From an uncultured Pelagibacteraceae bacterium (GTDB lineage: Bacteria; Pseudomonadota; Alphaproteobacteria; Pelagibacterales; Pelagibacteraceae): 64,000 nt of DNA. Position numbers and translations under genes: made by a program. Position 1 is the first letter of the stretch. Every line of letters begins with the position of its first letter. The notes under the pieces are model-generated. The model was not told the DNA's origin. It saw only the letters and a list, made by a program, of their open reading frames with translations, and made no database searches. The stretch spans positions 1-64,000 of the forward strand of contig CACEHK010000001.1 in NCBI GenBank assembly GCA_902559305.1, written 5' to 3'. This document shows, one piece after another, positions 34,592-43,186 of this stretch.

Positions 34592-35932
34592 ATGACAAAA
34601 GTAGCTATTATTGGAACAGGACCTTGTGGTCTTTCAATGTTAAGGTCCTTTGAGCAAGCTGAAAAAAAAGGTGAAAAAGTACCTGAAATAGTTTGTTTTG
34701 AAAAACAGGAAGACTGGGGCGGATTGTGGAATTACAGTTGGAGAACTGGATCTGATCAATATGGTGATCCCATTCCAAATAGTATGTACAGGTATCTATG
34801 GTCAAATGGTCCTAAGGAATGTTTAGAATTTGCAGACTATTCATTTGATGAACATTTTGGAAAACCTATTCCATCTTTTCCACCTAGAGAAGTTTTGTAT
34901 GATTATATAACTGGCAGAGTAAAAAAAGGTAAACTAAAAAATAAAATAAGATTTAGCACAAGTGTTTCTAAAGTTATTTTCAATGGAGATAAGTTTGAGA
35001 TTACTTCCCATGATAAAAAAAATGATAGTTACTCAAACGATATTTTTGATTATCTAGTTGTATCTACTGGACATTTTTCAGTTCCTTTTATTCCAGAATA
35101 CCCTGGAATGAAATCTTTTCCTGGAAGAATTATGCATTCACACGATTTTAGAGATGCAGAAGAGTTTAGAGGAAAAAATGTTATTGTTTTAGGAAGCAGT
35201 TATTCAGCTGAAGATGTTGCTCTTCAATGCCACAAGTATGGAGCAAAAAGTGTAACTATAGGTTACAGAAATAATCCAATGGGATTCAAATGGCCTAAAG
35301 GAGTAAAAGAAGTGCATTATTTAGATAAACTAGTTGGAAATAAAGCAATCTTCAAAGACGGTCACGAACAAGAAGCTGATGCAATAATTTTGTGTTCTGG
35401 CTACCTGCATCATTTCCCATTTTTAAGTGAAGACCTAAAATTAAAAACTAGAAACAGATTATATCCACCAAAATTATACAAAGGTGTTGTATGGGAAGAT
35501 AATCACAAATTGCTTTATTTGGGTATGCAAGATCAATTTCATACTTTTAATATGTTTGACTGTCAGGCGTGGTATGCGAGAGATGTTATAATGGGAAAAG
35601 TTAAAATTCCAAATAGCTCAGAAATAGAAAAAGATATTAATAAATGGGTTGCTTTAGAAGAAAAATTAGAAAATCCAGATCAAATGATAGATTTTCAAAC
35701 TGAATATACAAAAGAACTTCATGGGTTGTCTGATTATCCAAAAATTGATTTTGAGCTAATTAGAAAACATTTTAAAGAATGGGAACACCACAAGGTAGAA
35801 GATATTATGACTTACAGGAATAAATCTTTTTCATCACCTGTAACTGGATCTATTGCACCGGTTCATCATACGCCATGGGCATCAGCAATGGATGATTCTT
35901 CAAAAGCTTTTTTAAATCAATCAAAAAAATAA
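34592..35932 (+). CDS. tmm: Trimethylamine monooxygenase (flavin-containing)
   Basis: A 446-residue class-B flavin monooxygenase oxidising trimethylamine to TMAO. The FAD loop GTGPCG is at 8-13, the FMO identity motif FxGxxxHxxxF at 176-186, and the NADPH-loop G-S-S-Y-S-A-E-D follows. Long stretches match known Tmm proteins: Q-E-D-W-G-G-L-W-N-Y, M-Y-R-Y-L-W-S-N-G-P-K-E and D-Q-F-H-T-F-N-M-F-D. I use ATG 34592 instead of the upstream open frame because family alignment starts at M-T-K-V-A-I-I-G. The neighbouring tmo transporter and tdm make the pathway clear. It is convergent with gpsA and divergent from the gsh operon. Confidence 0.93.
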   Translation: MTKVAIIGTGPCGLSMLRSFEQAEKKGEKVPEIVCFEKQEDWGGLWNYSWRTGSDQYGDPIPNSMYRYLWSNGPKECLEFADYSFDEHFGKPIPSFPPREVLYDYITGRVKKGKLKNKIRFSTSVSKVIFNGDKFEITSHDKKNDSYSNDIFDYLVVSTGHFSVPFIPEYPGMKSFPGRIMHSHDFRDAEEFRGKNVIVLGSSYSAEDVALQCHKYGAKSVTIGYRNNPMGFKWPKGVKEVHYLDKLVGNKAIFKDGHEQEADAIILCSGYLHHFPFLSEDLKLKTRNRLYPPKLYKGVVWEDNHKLLYLGMQDQFHTFNMFDCQAWYARDVIMGKVKIPNSSEIEKDINKWVALEEKLENPDQMIDFQTEYTKELHGLSDYPKIDFELIRKHFKEWEHHKVEDIMTYRNKSFSSPVTGSIAPVHHTPWASAMDDSSKAFLNQSKK

Positions 35933-35963
35933 ATTCTTTTATTAGTCTTTAATAGGGAATTTT

Positions 35964-36923
35964 TTATCTTATATTTAATTTTTTATTTTTTAAGATAGTT
36001 TTTAATAAATTAGACATAAGTGGAATTTTTTTTTTATTTATTTTTTTTGATATATATGGTGCTATCTCTCTTGCAAGTTGTTCTCCTTCAACCGTATCTG
36101 TTGGCATAAATTTTTTTTTTGCACTTTTAAATGTAAATCCCTTGCCTAAATAACTTCCCATTTTACTATTTCTTCCACCTGCTGCACTAACATATAGATC
36201 ACCGACTCCTGCAAGTCCTAGTGTTGTTTCCTCTTTTCCTTTAAAATATTTAGTTAAATATTTCATTTCATTTATTGACTTTTGAAATAAACTTGATGAC
36301 CTGTTTAAACTAAGGCCTGCTCCAATTATCATTGCATATATATTTTTTATTGCAGAACATATTTCAACACCGATAATATCATTAGAAAATTCGACAATGT
36401 AATACTTCGTAGAAATCATCTTGCCTATTTTTTTGGCTATTTTAATATTTTTATTAGCTATAATTACGCTAGTATGATTTTTCCTAGCCAATTCCTTGGC
36501 TAAACACGGACCTTTTAAAACTGAAATATTCATTCCATTATAATTTTTTTTTAATTGTTCTGAAATTGTCAAAATTTTATTATTTTTTTTTTCATACTTT
36601 AATCCTTTTGTGAGTACTAATATTGGATTTTTTAATTTTAGCTTTTTTAGTTCTTTGCTGATAAAATCAATACCTGATAGGCTTAAAGCGATTACAATTA
36701 AATCAAATTTTTCTCTTAATAAACTTGTGGAAAATTTTCTAAATTTTAAACTTTTTGGGAGATTTACCTTTAAACTTGAATGAAATTTATTTTTTGAAGA
36801 AAGATTTTTAATAAAAGCTTTGCTATAAGGTTCTGTAATAGTAACTTTATTTTTGTTTTCTAAGCAAGGTATTGTAAATGCCGAACCCATGGCCCCACCA
36901 CCAATGATTAATATTTTTTTCAT
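35964..36923 (-). CDS. NAD(P)-dependent glycerol-3-phosphate dehydrogenase-like (GpsA family, divergent)
   Basis: A 319-residue Rossmann dehydrogenase. GGGAMGSAF is at 8-16, then K-G-L near the substrate loop (T-K-G-L-K-Y-E), V-L-K-G-P-C-L-A-K-E-L, and a C-terminal G-L-A-G-V-G-D-L and G-G-R-N-S-K-M-G, all family markers. It shares a base with the glpK stop. Because it is paired with glycerol kinase it may oxidise glycerol-3-phosphate to DHAP in this host rather than act only in lipid synthesis. I leave the gene symbol empty because divergence and context allow a second, biosynthetic copy elsewhere. Confidence 0.88.
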   Translation of the reverse strand: MKKILIIGGGAMGSAFTIPCLENKNKVTITEPYSKAFIKNLSSKNKFHSSLKVNLPKSLKFRKFSTSLLREKFDLIVIALSLSGIDFISKELKKLKLKNPILVLTKGLKYEKKNNKILTISEQLKKNYNGMNISVLKGPCLAKELARKNHTSVIIANKNIKIAKKIGKMISTKYYIVEFSNDIIGVEICSAIKNIYAMIIGAGLSLNRSSSLFQKSINEMKYLTKYFKGKEETTLGLAGVGDLYVSAAGGRNSKMGSYLGKGFTFKSAKKKFMPTDTVEGEQLAREIAPYISKKINKKKIPLMSNLLKTILKNKKLNIR

Positions 36924-38395
36924 TAAACTAAGGTTTTTCTAATTGCTTGTTGCCAACCTTTCAACAGCTTAGTACGGTTTGATTTGCTTATTTTTGGAGT
37001 GAATTTTTTATCTATTTTCCAATAATTTGAAATATCTGAAAGAGATTTATAAACTCCTATTTTTAAACCTGCCATGAAAGCTACTCCTAGAGCTGTAGTT
37101 TCTTTAACCTTTGGTCTTATAACTTTTACATCAATTATATTAGATAAAAATTGTGAAAACCAATTGTTAGTGACCATTCCACCATCTATCTTAACAATCT
37201 TCGGTTTTAATCCATCTTTTCTCATAGACTCAAATAAATCGTAACTTTGATATGCAACAGACTCGATCATTGCACGCACCAGATCTTTCCAATCACTATT
37301 TCTTGTTAGTCCAGTAATTAATCCGCGAGAACTCGAGTTCCAATAAGGTGCACCTAAACCAGTAAAAGCAGGTACAATATAGACGCCATCATTATTTTTA
37401 TTTAATCTAGAAATTTTTTCTGTTTCATAAGCGTTATTTATTAACCTTACTTTATCTCTTAACCACTGAACTCCAGCACCAGCAACAAAAATAGACCCCT
37501 CAATTGCAAAAGTATTCTTATTATTTAATCTATAACAAATTGTTGTGAGTAATTTGTTTTTTGAAATTAATTTTTCATTACCAGTGTTCATAATTACAAA
37601 AGCTCCAGTACCATATGTGCTTTTTACAGATCCTTTTTTAAAACAAGCTTGGCCAAATGCTGCGGCTTGTTGATCTCCTAAAACAGCTGAAATTGATATT
37701 TTTTCACCTATAACTTTTTTACTAGTACTACCAAAATCATCTGCTGAGTTTTTTACTATTGGTAAAATATTTTTATTTATTTTAAAAATTTTTAAAATAT
37801 CATTATCCCAATTATTTTTATTAATATTGAAAAGCATTGTTCTTGATGCATTGGTTGCATCAGTAGCATGAACTTTACCTTCTGTAAGTTTCCATATTAA
37901 AAAACTATCAATGGTTCCGAATAATAATCGTTTCTTCTTTATAAGATTTTTTGCTTTTGGAATATTTTCTAATATCCACTTTATTTTAGTAGCAGAAAAA
38001 TATGGATCAATAAATAAGCCTGTTTTTTTTCTTATAAAATTTTCTTTTTTTTTTATTTTCTTACAATAATCTTCAGTTCTTCTATCCTGCCAAACAATTG
38101 CATTATAAATATGCTTTCCAGTTTTTTTATCCCATAGAATAGTGGTTTCTCTTTGATTTGTAATTCCTATTGAAATAATTTCACCTTTTAACTTTTTACT
38201 TTTCACTATTACATCAAATAAAACTTTTTTTACTGTACTCCAAATTTCACTTGGATTATGTTCTACCCATCCATTTTTTGGAAAATATTGTTTAAATTCC
38301 TTTTGAGAAGTATAAATAGGTCTACCCGTTAAACTAAATAAGATGGCTCTGCTAGATGTTGTGCCTTGGTCAATAGCAACAAGAAATTTTTTCAC
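36923..38395 (-). CDS. glpK: Glycerol kinase
   Basis: A 490-residue FGGY-family kinase. The N-terminal D-Q-G-T-T-S-S-R-A-I-L-F phosphate-1 loop, T-N-Q-R-E-T-T, W-Q-D-R-R-T-E and L-T-x-G-x-V-H-A-T-D-A-T-N-A-S-R-T are diagnostic for GlpK. The C-terminal K-I-D-G-G-M-V-T-N-N-W-F/Q completes the ATPase core. It makes glycerol-3-phosphate. It stands 4 bases after the fused permease gene and overlaps the gpsA-like gene, so glycerol use is in one operon with an osmolyte transporter. No glycerol facilitator is in the window. Confidence 0.95.
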   Translation of the reverse strand: MKKFLVAIDQGTTSSRAILFSLTGRPIYTSQKEFKQYFPKNGWVEHNPSEIWSTVKKVLFDVIVKSKKLKGEIISIGITNQRETTILWDKKTGKHIYNAIVWQDRRTEDYCKKIKKKENFIRKKTGLFIDPYFSATKIKWILENIPKAKNLIKKKRLLFGTIDSFLIWKLTEGKVHATDATNASRTMLFNINKNNWDNDILKIFKINKNILPIVKNSADDFGSTSKKVIGEKISISAVLGDQQAAAFGQACFKKGSVKSTYGTGAFVIMNTGNEKLISKNKLLTTICYRLNNKNTFAIEGSIFVAGAGVQWLRDKVRLINNAYETEKISRLNKNNDGVYIVPAFTGLGAPYWNSSSRGLITGLTRNSDWKDLVRAMIESVAYQSYDLFESMRKDGLKPKIVKIDGGMVTNNWFSQFLSNIIDVKVIRPKVKETTALGVAFMAGLKIGVYKSLSDISNYWKIDKKFTPKISKSNRTKLLKGWQQAIRKTLV

Positions 38396-38399
38396 AATT

Positions 38400-40553
38400 T
38401 TAATTTATGCCAAGGTGTTTTTTTCTTTTTTCAACCCAGGTTCTAATTAAATTATCAAATATTAGACCTATAAAAGCAACACAAATCCCAAGAGTAAATC
38501 CTATACCAGCTCCTTTTTTATCTGATAATGCTTTTAAAATATATTGCCCTAAATCTTCAGTTCCAATAAATGCTCCAATGATCACCATAAACAATGCAAA
38601 TACAATTGTTTGGTTTAAGCCAAGCATCATGTGAGGAAATGCTAAAGGAAATTCTATTTTGGTCAATCTTTGGAATTTATTTACACCTGACATTGTTGCG
38701 GCATCATGTAAACCAACTGGAACACTTCTAAGACCTTCAATTGTATACCTTGTTGCTGGTATTGTTGCATAAACTATAACTGCAATTAAAACTGATGTAT
38801 CAGTTATACCAAAAAGCATCATCACTGGAATTAAGTATACGAAAGAAGGAAAGGTTTGAAATATATCACAAACCCCCAGCATAAAACTCGCAGAATGTTT
38901 GTTTTGAAAACATAAAGTTCCAACTGTAAATCCAATTATACAAGATATAACAACTCCAAAAGTTGCCATATATGCTGTAACTAAAGCTCTATCCCACCAT
39001 GGACTTAAAGCTATAAATAATGTTAATCCACAAACAACTAATGCTGAACGAATCCCACCAATTAAATATCCAGCTCCAACAACCAAAACTAATGTAGCAA
39101 CCGCAGGCATTCTTAAATATAAAGCTCTCATTGGCTGAAGCACGTCTTGAATTAACCATGTATTAAATGCTTTTATATAAACAAAGAACGTATCAAAGAT
39201 CCAATCAACACCTTTATTCCAAAAATCTGCTGTTGATATTCCTTTGTTATGTGGAACTTCAAATAAATAGTTGTAACTACCTTTAAACAAAAAAGTTCCA
39301 ACATAAGCAAGTACAATTCCTATAATTACTGTTGCAACAAAGAATAAAATATTTTTATTTCTTTGATAGAATGTCAGATTGCCAAAATAATCTGTTTGCT
39401 TATTTGCCCAAGCTAAAGACATTTTATCTAAAAGAATTGCAATTAAACTAATACACAGTCCAGCTTCTAAGGCTAAACCGATATTGAGTTGGTTTAAGGC
39501 TAGTAATAAATTAAACCCTAAACCTTTTGCACCTATAAATGCGGAAATAACAGCCATAGAAAAACACACCATGATGACCTGGTTTACTCCAATTAAAATA
39601 TCTCTTCTTGCGGTTGGAATTAATACTTTAAACATTAGTTGCCAGTTGTTACATCCGCTCATTCTACCTGCTTCAATAACTTCTGGTGGTATCGCTCTTA
39701 AACCTAATATAGTTAATAATATCATTGGTGGAACAGCAACAACCATAGTTATAATTACTGCAGCATGATCACCAACTCCAAAAAGAACAAGCGCAGGAAC
39801 CAATACTGCATATTGTGGCATTGTTTGCATAACTAAAAGTATTGGATATAAAGCTTTCTCAACACGTTTACTTTTAAATGCCGCTATACCTAAGCCTAAG
39901 CCAAAAATAAATGACAGTGGTGCTGCAACTAATATAAATGAAAGAGTTTGCATTGAGGGTTTCCATTGTCCAAATATAGAAATGTAAACCATAACTAAGC
40001 CGGCAAACAAAGCTAGACCTTTACCACTTAGCTTATAAGCAAGTATTGCCGAACCAGCAGCAACAATAGTCCATGGTAGACCTGGTAGCTCTGCCCAAGG
40101 GTTTTTGTCTATCCAATCCCAACTAGTAAATGCAACTATAGTTTCAAGTCCACCTAATAAAATCTCTCTGATCAACTCTATGAGAAAAGTCATAAAAGCA
40201 GTTAAGTTTCTACTTATTTGTAAAACTAAAGGCCGAGTTCTGAATTCTTGAGTATCTTCGTTCCAAAATTCAATTGGCATCCATTCATTCATTAAAAAAA
40301 ATAATGAATCATTTATCCAGATAGGTAACCATCCAAGTAAAGGAGGTAATCTCCAAAATACATCAAAGGCATAATATCTTACTTCTTTACCAAGAAAAAC
40401 AAATGAGCTTTGGTTGGGATCTTTAACAAATTCTGCTTGGCCTCGTATAAATTTATATGTTTCAGGAACATCAATCGCAAAACATAAAGCAAAAAATACA
40501 ATTAATAAAAATAACCATTGAAATAACTTTGGATATTTTTTTATAAATTCCAT
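38400..40553 (-). CDS. tmoW: Fused double-domain ABC permease, TMAO/betaine type (TmoW-like)
   Basis: A 717-residue membrane protein with two ProW-type domains in tandem. Domain 1 (about 155-375) carries M-Q-T-M-P-Q-Y-A-V-L-V-P and a coupling loop with E-A-G-R-M-S-G-C-N-x-W-Q. Domain 2 (about 500-710) carries F-Q-T-F-P-S-F-V-Y-L-I-P and H-D-A-A-T-M-S-G-V-N-K-F-Q-R-L. The double length is as in TmoW of the TMAO transporter TmoXWV. Two fused domains would form a pseudo-dimer channel on one ATPase pair. It lies 3 bases from the ATPase gene. Glycine betaine could be transported too. Confidence 0.85.
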   Translation of the reverse strand: MEFIKKYPKLFQWLFLLIVFFALCFAIDVPETYKFIRGQAEFVKDPNQSSFVFLGKEVRYYAFDVFWRLPPLLGWLPIWINDSLFFLMNEWMPIEFWNEDTQEFRTRPLVLQISRNLTAFMTFLIELIREILLGGLETIVAFTSWDWIDKNPWAELPGLPWTIVAAGSAILAYKLSGKGLALFAGLVMVYISIFGQWKPSMQTLSFILVAAPLSFIFGLGLGIAAFKSKRVEKALYPILLVMQTMPQYAVLVPALVLFGVGDHAAVIITMVVAVPPMILLTILGLRAIPPEVIEAGRMSGCNNWQLMFKVLIPTARRDILIGVNQVIMVCFSMAVISAFIGAKGLGFNLLLALNQLNIGLALEAGLCISLIAILLDKMSLAWANKQTDYFGNLTFYQRNKNILFFVATVIIGIVLAYVGTFLFKGSYNYLFEVPHNKGISTADFWNKGVDWIFDTFFVYIKAFNTWLIQDVLQPMRALYLRMPAVATLVLVVGAGYLIGGIRSALVVCGLTLFIALSPWWDRALVTAYMATFGVVISCIIGFTVGTLCFQNKHSASFMLGVCDIFQTFPSFVYLIPVMMLFGITDTSVLIAVIVYATIPATRYTIEGLRSVPVGLHDAATMSGVNKFQRLTKIEFPLAFPHMMLGLNQTIVFALFMVIIGAFIGTEDLGQYILKALSDKKGAGIGFTLGICVAFIGLIFDNLIRTWVEKRKKHLGIN

Positions 40554-40556
40554 AAT

Positions 40557-41588
40557 TTAATTATTATTTTTTCTTCCTCCAAAAACCGTATTAATTATTT
40601 TTGCTGGATTAATTGAACCTACAATTTTGTTGTTATTATCTATAACTGCTACTGATTTTTCTTGTGTTAAAATTTTTTCAGCAACATTTTCAATAATTTC
40701 ATCTTTTAAAACCTTTAAATCACCCAAATTATCATTAGTAGATGGGTCCATTACATCTTCTATTAATAGAACTTTTTCTCTTGGTACTTCTTCAGTAAAT
40801 TTCCTTACATATTCAGTTGCTGGATTTAAAACAATATTTGCAGGTGTGTCTAGTTGTTCAATTATTCCGTCTTTCATGATAGCAATACGATCAGCAAGTT
40901 TTAAAGCCTCATCAAAATCGTGTGTAATAAACATAATTGTTTTTTGTAATTTATCCTGAAGTCTTAAAAACTCATCCTGCATTTCTTTTCTAATTAATGG
41001 ATCTAATGCAGAAAAAGGTTCATCTAAAAACCAAATATCTGGCTCTACTGCTAATGATCTCGCAATACCTACTCTTTGTTGTTGACCTCCAGAAAGTTCT
41101 CTTGGAAAATAATTTTCTCTTCCATCAAGACCAACAAGTTTAACCATATCCATTGCTTTACTAATACTGTCTTCAGTTTTAATTCCTTTAATTTGGAGTG
41201 GGAAAGCAATATTTTCTATAACAGTTTTATGAGGAAGTAGAGCAAAACTCTGAAAAACCATTCCCATTTTATTTCTTCTAAGCTCAATTAGTTCTTTATT
41301 GTTCAATTGAAGTAAATCTTGACCTTCTATAAAAATTTTTCCACCTGTTGCATCAGTTAATCTAGAAATACATCTTAATAAAGTTGATTTACCTGATCCA
41401 GACAAGCCCATTACAACTAACATTTCTCCCTTTGAAACTTCAAATGAAGCATTGTTAACGCCTACTATGCATCCATTTTCTTGAAAAGTTTTTGCGTCTA
41501 CATTGCCATTTGATTCTTGAAGCATTTTTTTGGCATTTTCTCCAAAAATTTTAAAAACAGCTTCACATTTAATTACTGGTTCAGACAT
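40557..41588 (-). CDS. tmoV: ABC transporter ATPase, TMAO/betaine type (TmoV-like)
   Basis: A 343-residue ATPase of the ProV/OpuAA group. Walker A GLSGSGKST is at 61-69, the signature is L-S-G-G-Q-Q-Q-R, Walker B is W-F-L-D-E-P, then the H-loop M-F-I-T-H-D. The C-terminal part (from about 290) looks like one CBS-type module, as in osmoregulated family members, though only a single unit is clear. It powers the fused permease just downstream (3-base gap) and, lacking any rival, perhaps the ProW-type permease at 11997-12881. A good ribosome site is not visible before its ATG. Confidence 0.88.
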   Translation of the reverse strand: MSEPVIKCEAVFKIFGENAKKMLQESNGNVDAKTFQENGCIVGVNNASFEVSKGEMLVVMGLSGSGKSTLLRCISRLTDATGGKIFIEGQDLLQLNNKELIELRRNKMGMVFQSFALLPHKTVIENIAFPLQIKGIKTEDSISKAMDMVKLVGLDGRENYFPRELSGGQQQRVGIARSLAVEPDIWFLDEPFSALDPLIRKEMQDEFLRLQDKLQKTIMFITHDFDEALKLADRIAIMKDGIIEQLDTPANIVLNPATEYVRKFTEEVPREKVLLIEDVMDPSTNDNLGDLKVLKDEIIENVAEKILTQEKSVAVIDNNNKIVGSINPAKIINTVFGGRKNNN

Positions 41589-41654
41589 AAATTTCTAATC
41601 AAATTATACGAAATTAAGATAAAATAAAATCTATATAATTTATTCCTTTCCTCC

Positions 41655-42206
41655 TTAAAAATTTTTAATAAAATAAACCCTTGTATCAATTCCAGTGCTT
41701 AAAAAACTTAAAACCTCTCCACTTACATTTGCTGATTTATTTACTCCTACATTAGCTCCACTTACAGTGTAACCAGCAAAACATTTGTTTTTCTCTTTAT
41801 CCCATCTAACATACGTTTCATCAATTTTATTACCATTGATATTATATAGTTCGTAAGCTTCATAATTTAAAAAATGTGCAGCCATGATAGCACGTTGAGG
41901 AAGAAGTTTTGTTGCATTACAAACTGCTTCATATAGTTCATCAGTCAATCTAAAATTATCTGTTCCATCAAATGTTACTAGAATACCCGATGGAAGTTGG
42001 GATATAAGTGCATTAAGTTTTTTTTCTTCTGCGATTCTTTCTTCTTCTAATTTCATTTTTTTAATTAATTCATCTCCTCCTCCCCAATAAATATTTAAAA
42101 TGCCAAAAGATAAAATTATAATAAGTGTTAAGATAAGAAGACCACCAAATTGCTTTGTTGTTTCGGGCAACTCTTTTAATCTATTTATATAATTATTTTT
42201 TATCAT
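41655..42206 (-). CDS. Hypothetical membrane-anchored protein, 183 residues
   Basis: A protein with a single transmembrane helix at about 20-42 (L-L-I-L-T-L-I-I-I-L-S-F-G-I-L) followed by a coiled-coil-like charged stretch (residues 48-65) and a globular C-terminal domain containing V-C-N-A-T-K-L-L-P-Q-R. I do not recognise the family. It lies 8 bases after the MORN gene and 66 bases before the ATPase gene, so it is in the transporter unit or in a small separate unit inside it. Its codon use is like that of the neighbours. Confidence 0.65.
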   Translation of the reverse strand: MIKNNYINRLKELPETTKQFGGLLILTLIIILSFGILNIYWGGGDELIKKMKLEEERIAEEKKLNALISQLPSGILVTFDGTDNFRLTDELYEAVCNATKLLPQRAIMAAHFLNYEAYELYNINGNKIDETYVRWDKEKNKCFAGYTVSGANVGVNKSANVSGEVLSFLSTGIDTRVYFIKNF

Positions 42207-42214
42207 TATTTTAA

Positions 42215-42592
42215 TTATTCTTGTAATTTACCATTAACCCAGATGCCTGTTTTTTCTTTACCATCAGACCAAGTAAAAGTTCCTTTTCCATTCATAAAAC
42301 CATTTGCCCATTCTCCAATATACGTTGCGCCATTTGGAAAAATTAAAGTACCTTGTCCACTCCACTCACTGTTTTTAAATTCGCCTTTATAAATATATCC
42401 ATTAGGCCAAGTTTCTGTTCCTTGACCATGTTTTTTTGTGTTAACCCACTCACCTTCATAAGTTGTTTTATCTGTATAAACCCACTTACCATAACCATTT
42501 TCACAATTTCCCTCCTTGCATCCAGTACTACGAGCTAGAACTTCAGATGTAATTAAAAAACTAAAAATTATGCTAATAATAAATTTTTTCAT
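42215..42592 (-). CDS. Secreted MORN-repeat protein
   Basis: A 125-residue protein with a signal peptide (ending near residue 20, E-V-L-A) and about four MORN repeats (pattern Y-x-G-E-W-x-x-G-x-x-x-G-x-G-x-x-x-W). These include Y-E-G-E-W-V-N, Y-K-G-E-F-K-N and Y-I-G-E-W-A-N. MORN repeats usually mediate lipid or protein contacts, and the exported form suggests an envelope structural or scaffolding role. It is not obviously tied to TMAO transport but lies inside that operon. Confidence 0.85.
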   Translation of the reverse strand: MKKFIISIIFSFLITSEVLARSTGCKEGNCENGYGKWVYTDKTTYEGEWVNTKKHGQGTETWPNGYIYKGEFKNSEWSGQGTLIFPNGATYIGEWANGFMNGKGTFTWSDGKEKTGIWVNGKLQE

Positions 42593-42626
42593 AACGATAC
42601 TTTACACAAAATTAATTAAAAAAAAA

Positions 42627-43115
42627 TCAGACATTTGTGTTTCTTTTTCTGCATGAATAAAAAGAAATATCTTTTTCTGAGTTTTCACTTTTGACGTTTC
42701 TTGTAATTTCATGAACTAATTCGCCTGATTTTCTATTTATAATACCAGACTCTGAGTAATTTTTTTCTTGGTCAATTGCTTTAAATAAAACCACATCTTT
42801 ATTTACTATTTTAACATTTAGTTTTGCCGTATCTGAAAGAAATAAAGATAATCCACTAATCAAAAGTGTTTCTGGTTTTTTTGCTTCAATATCAAATTTA
42901 TCTAAATCCTTATCATCTAAATCTTCAGCCAGAAAAGTTTCATAATTATATTCAGAATTCTTAAGTATTTTTTTTTCTAAATCACATACAAAACTAAGAT
43001 TGATATCCTCTTGAATATCTACATCTTTTGCTAATGTTAAATTAAAAAATAACAAGCTAAAAAATATGTAAAAAAAATGTTTTATTAATATAAATTTAAA
43101 CTTTTTAGTAATCAT
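42627..43115 (-). CDS. Hypothetical exported protein, 162 residues
   Basis: A protein with an N-terminal hydrophobic segment (about residues 9-28, ending T-L-A) that looks like a signal peptide, then a mostly beta/charged domain with an early C-D-L and a late C near the end (Y-S-C-R-K-R-N), perhaps one disulfide. No known family is apparent. The gene follows the terminator of the binding-protein gene and precedes the MORN gene by 34 bases. The three genes 41655-43115 may form an envelope subset of the transporter operon. Confidence 0.65.
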   Translation of the reverse strand: MITKKFKFILIKHFFYIFFSLLFFNLTLAKDVDIQEDINLSFVCDLEKKILKNSEYNYETFLAEDLDDKDLDKFDIEAKKPETLLISGLSLFLSDTAKLNVKIVNKDVVLFKAIDQEKNYSESGIINRKSGELVHEITRNVKSENSEKDISFYSCRKRNTNV

Positions 43116-43125
43116 TATTCTGAAG

Positions 43126-43163
43126 TTAAAAAAAAATCCCCCCCAACATTGTTGAGGGAGATT
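43126..43163 (-). terminator. Intrinsic terminator after the TMAO-type binding-protein gene
   Basis: On the minus strand a 13-bp stem (43163-43151 with 43147-43135, including two G-U pairs) with a 3-base loop is followed by a run of about nine T. It follows the binding-protein stop at 43187 and would limit expression of the small genes and ATPase downstream. Confidence 0.85.
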
Positions 43164-43186
43164 TAATTAATTTAATTGTTATGACC

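Noticed and set aside
40627-40959. Plus-strand open frame opposite the ATPase gene
   Set aside because: It is antisense to conserved ABC motifs and lacks any recognisable domain.
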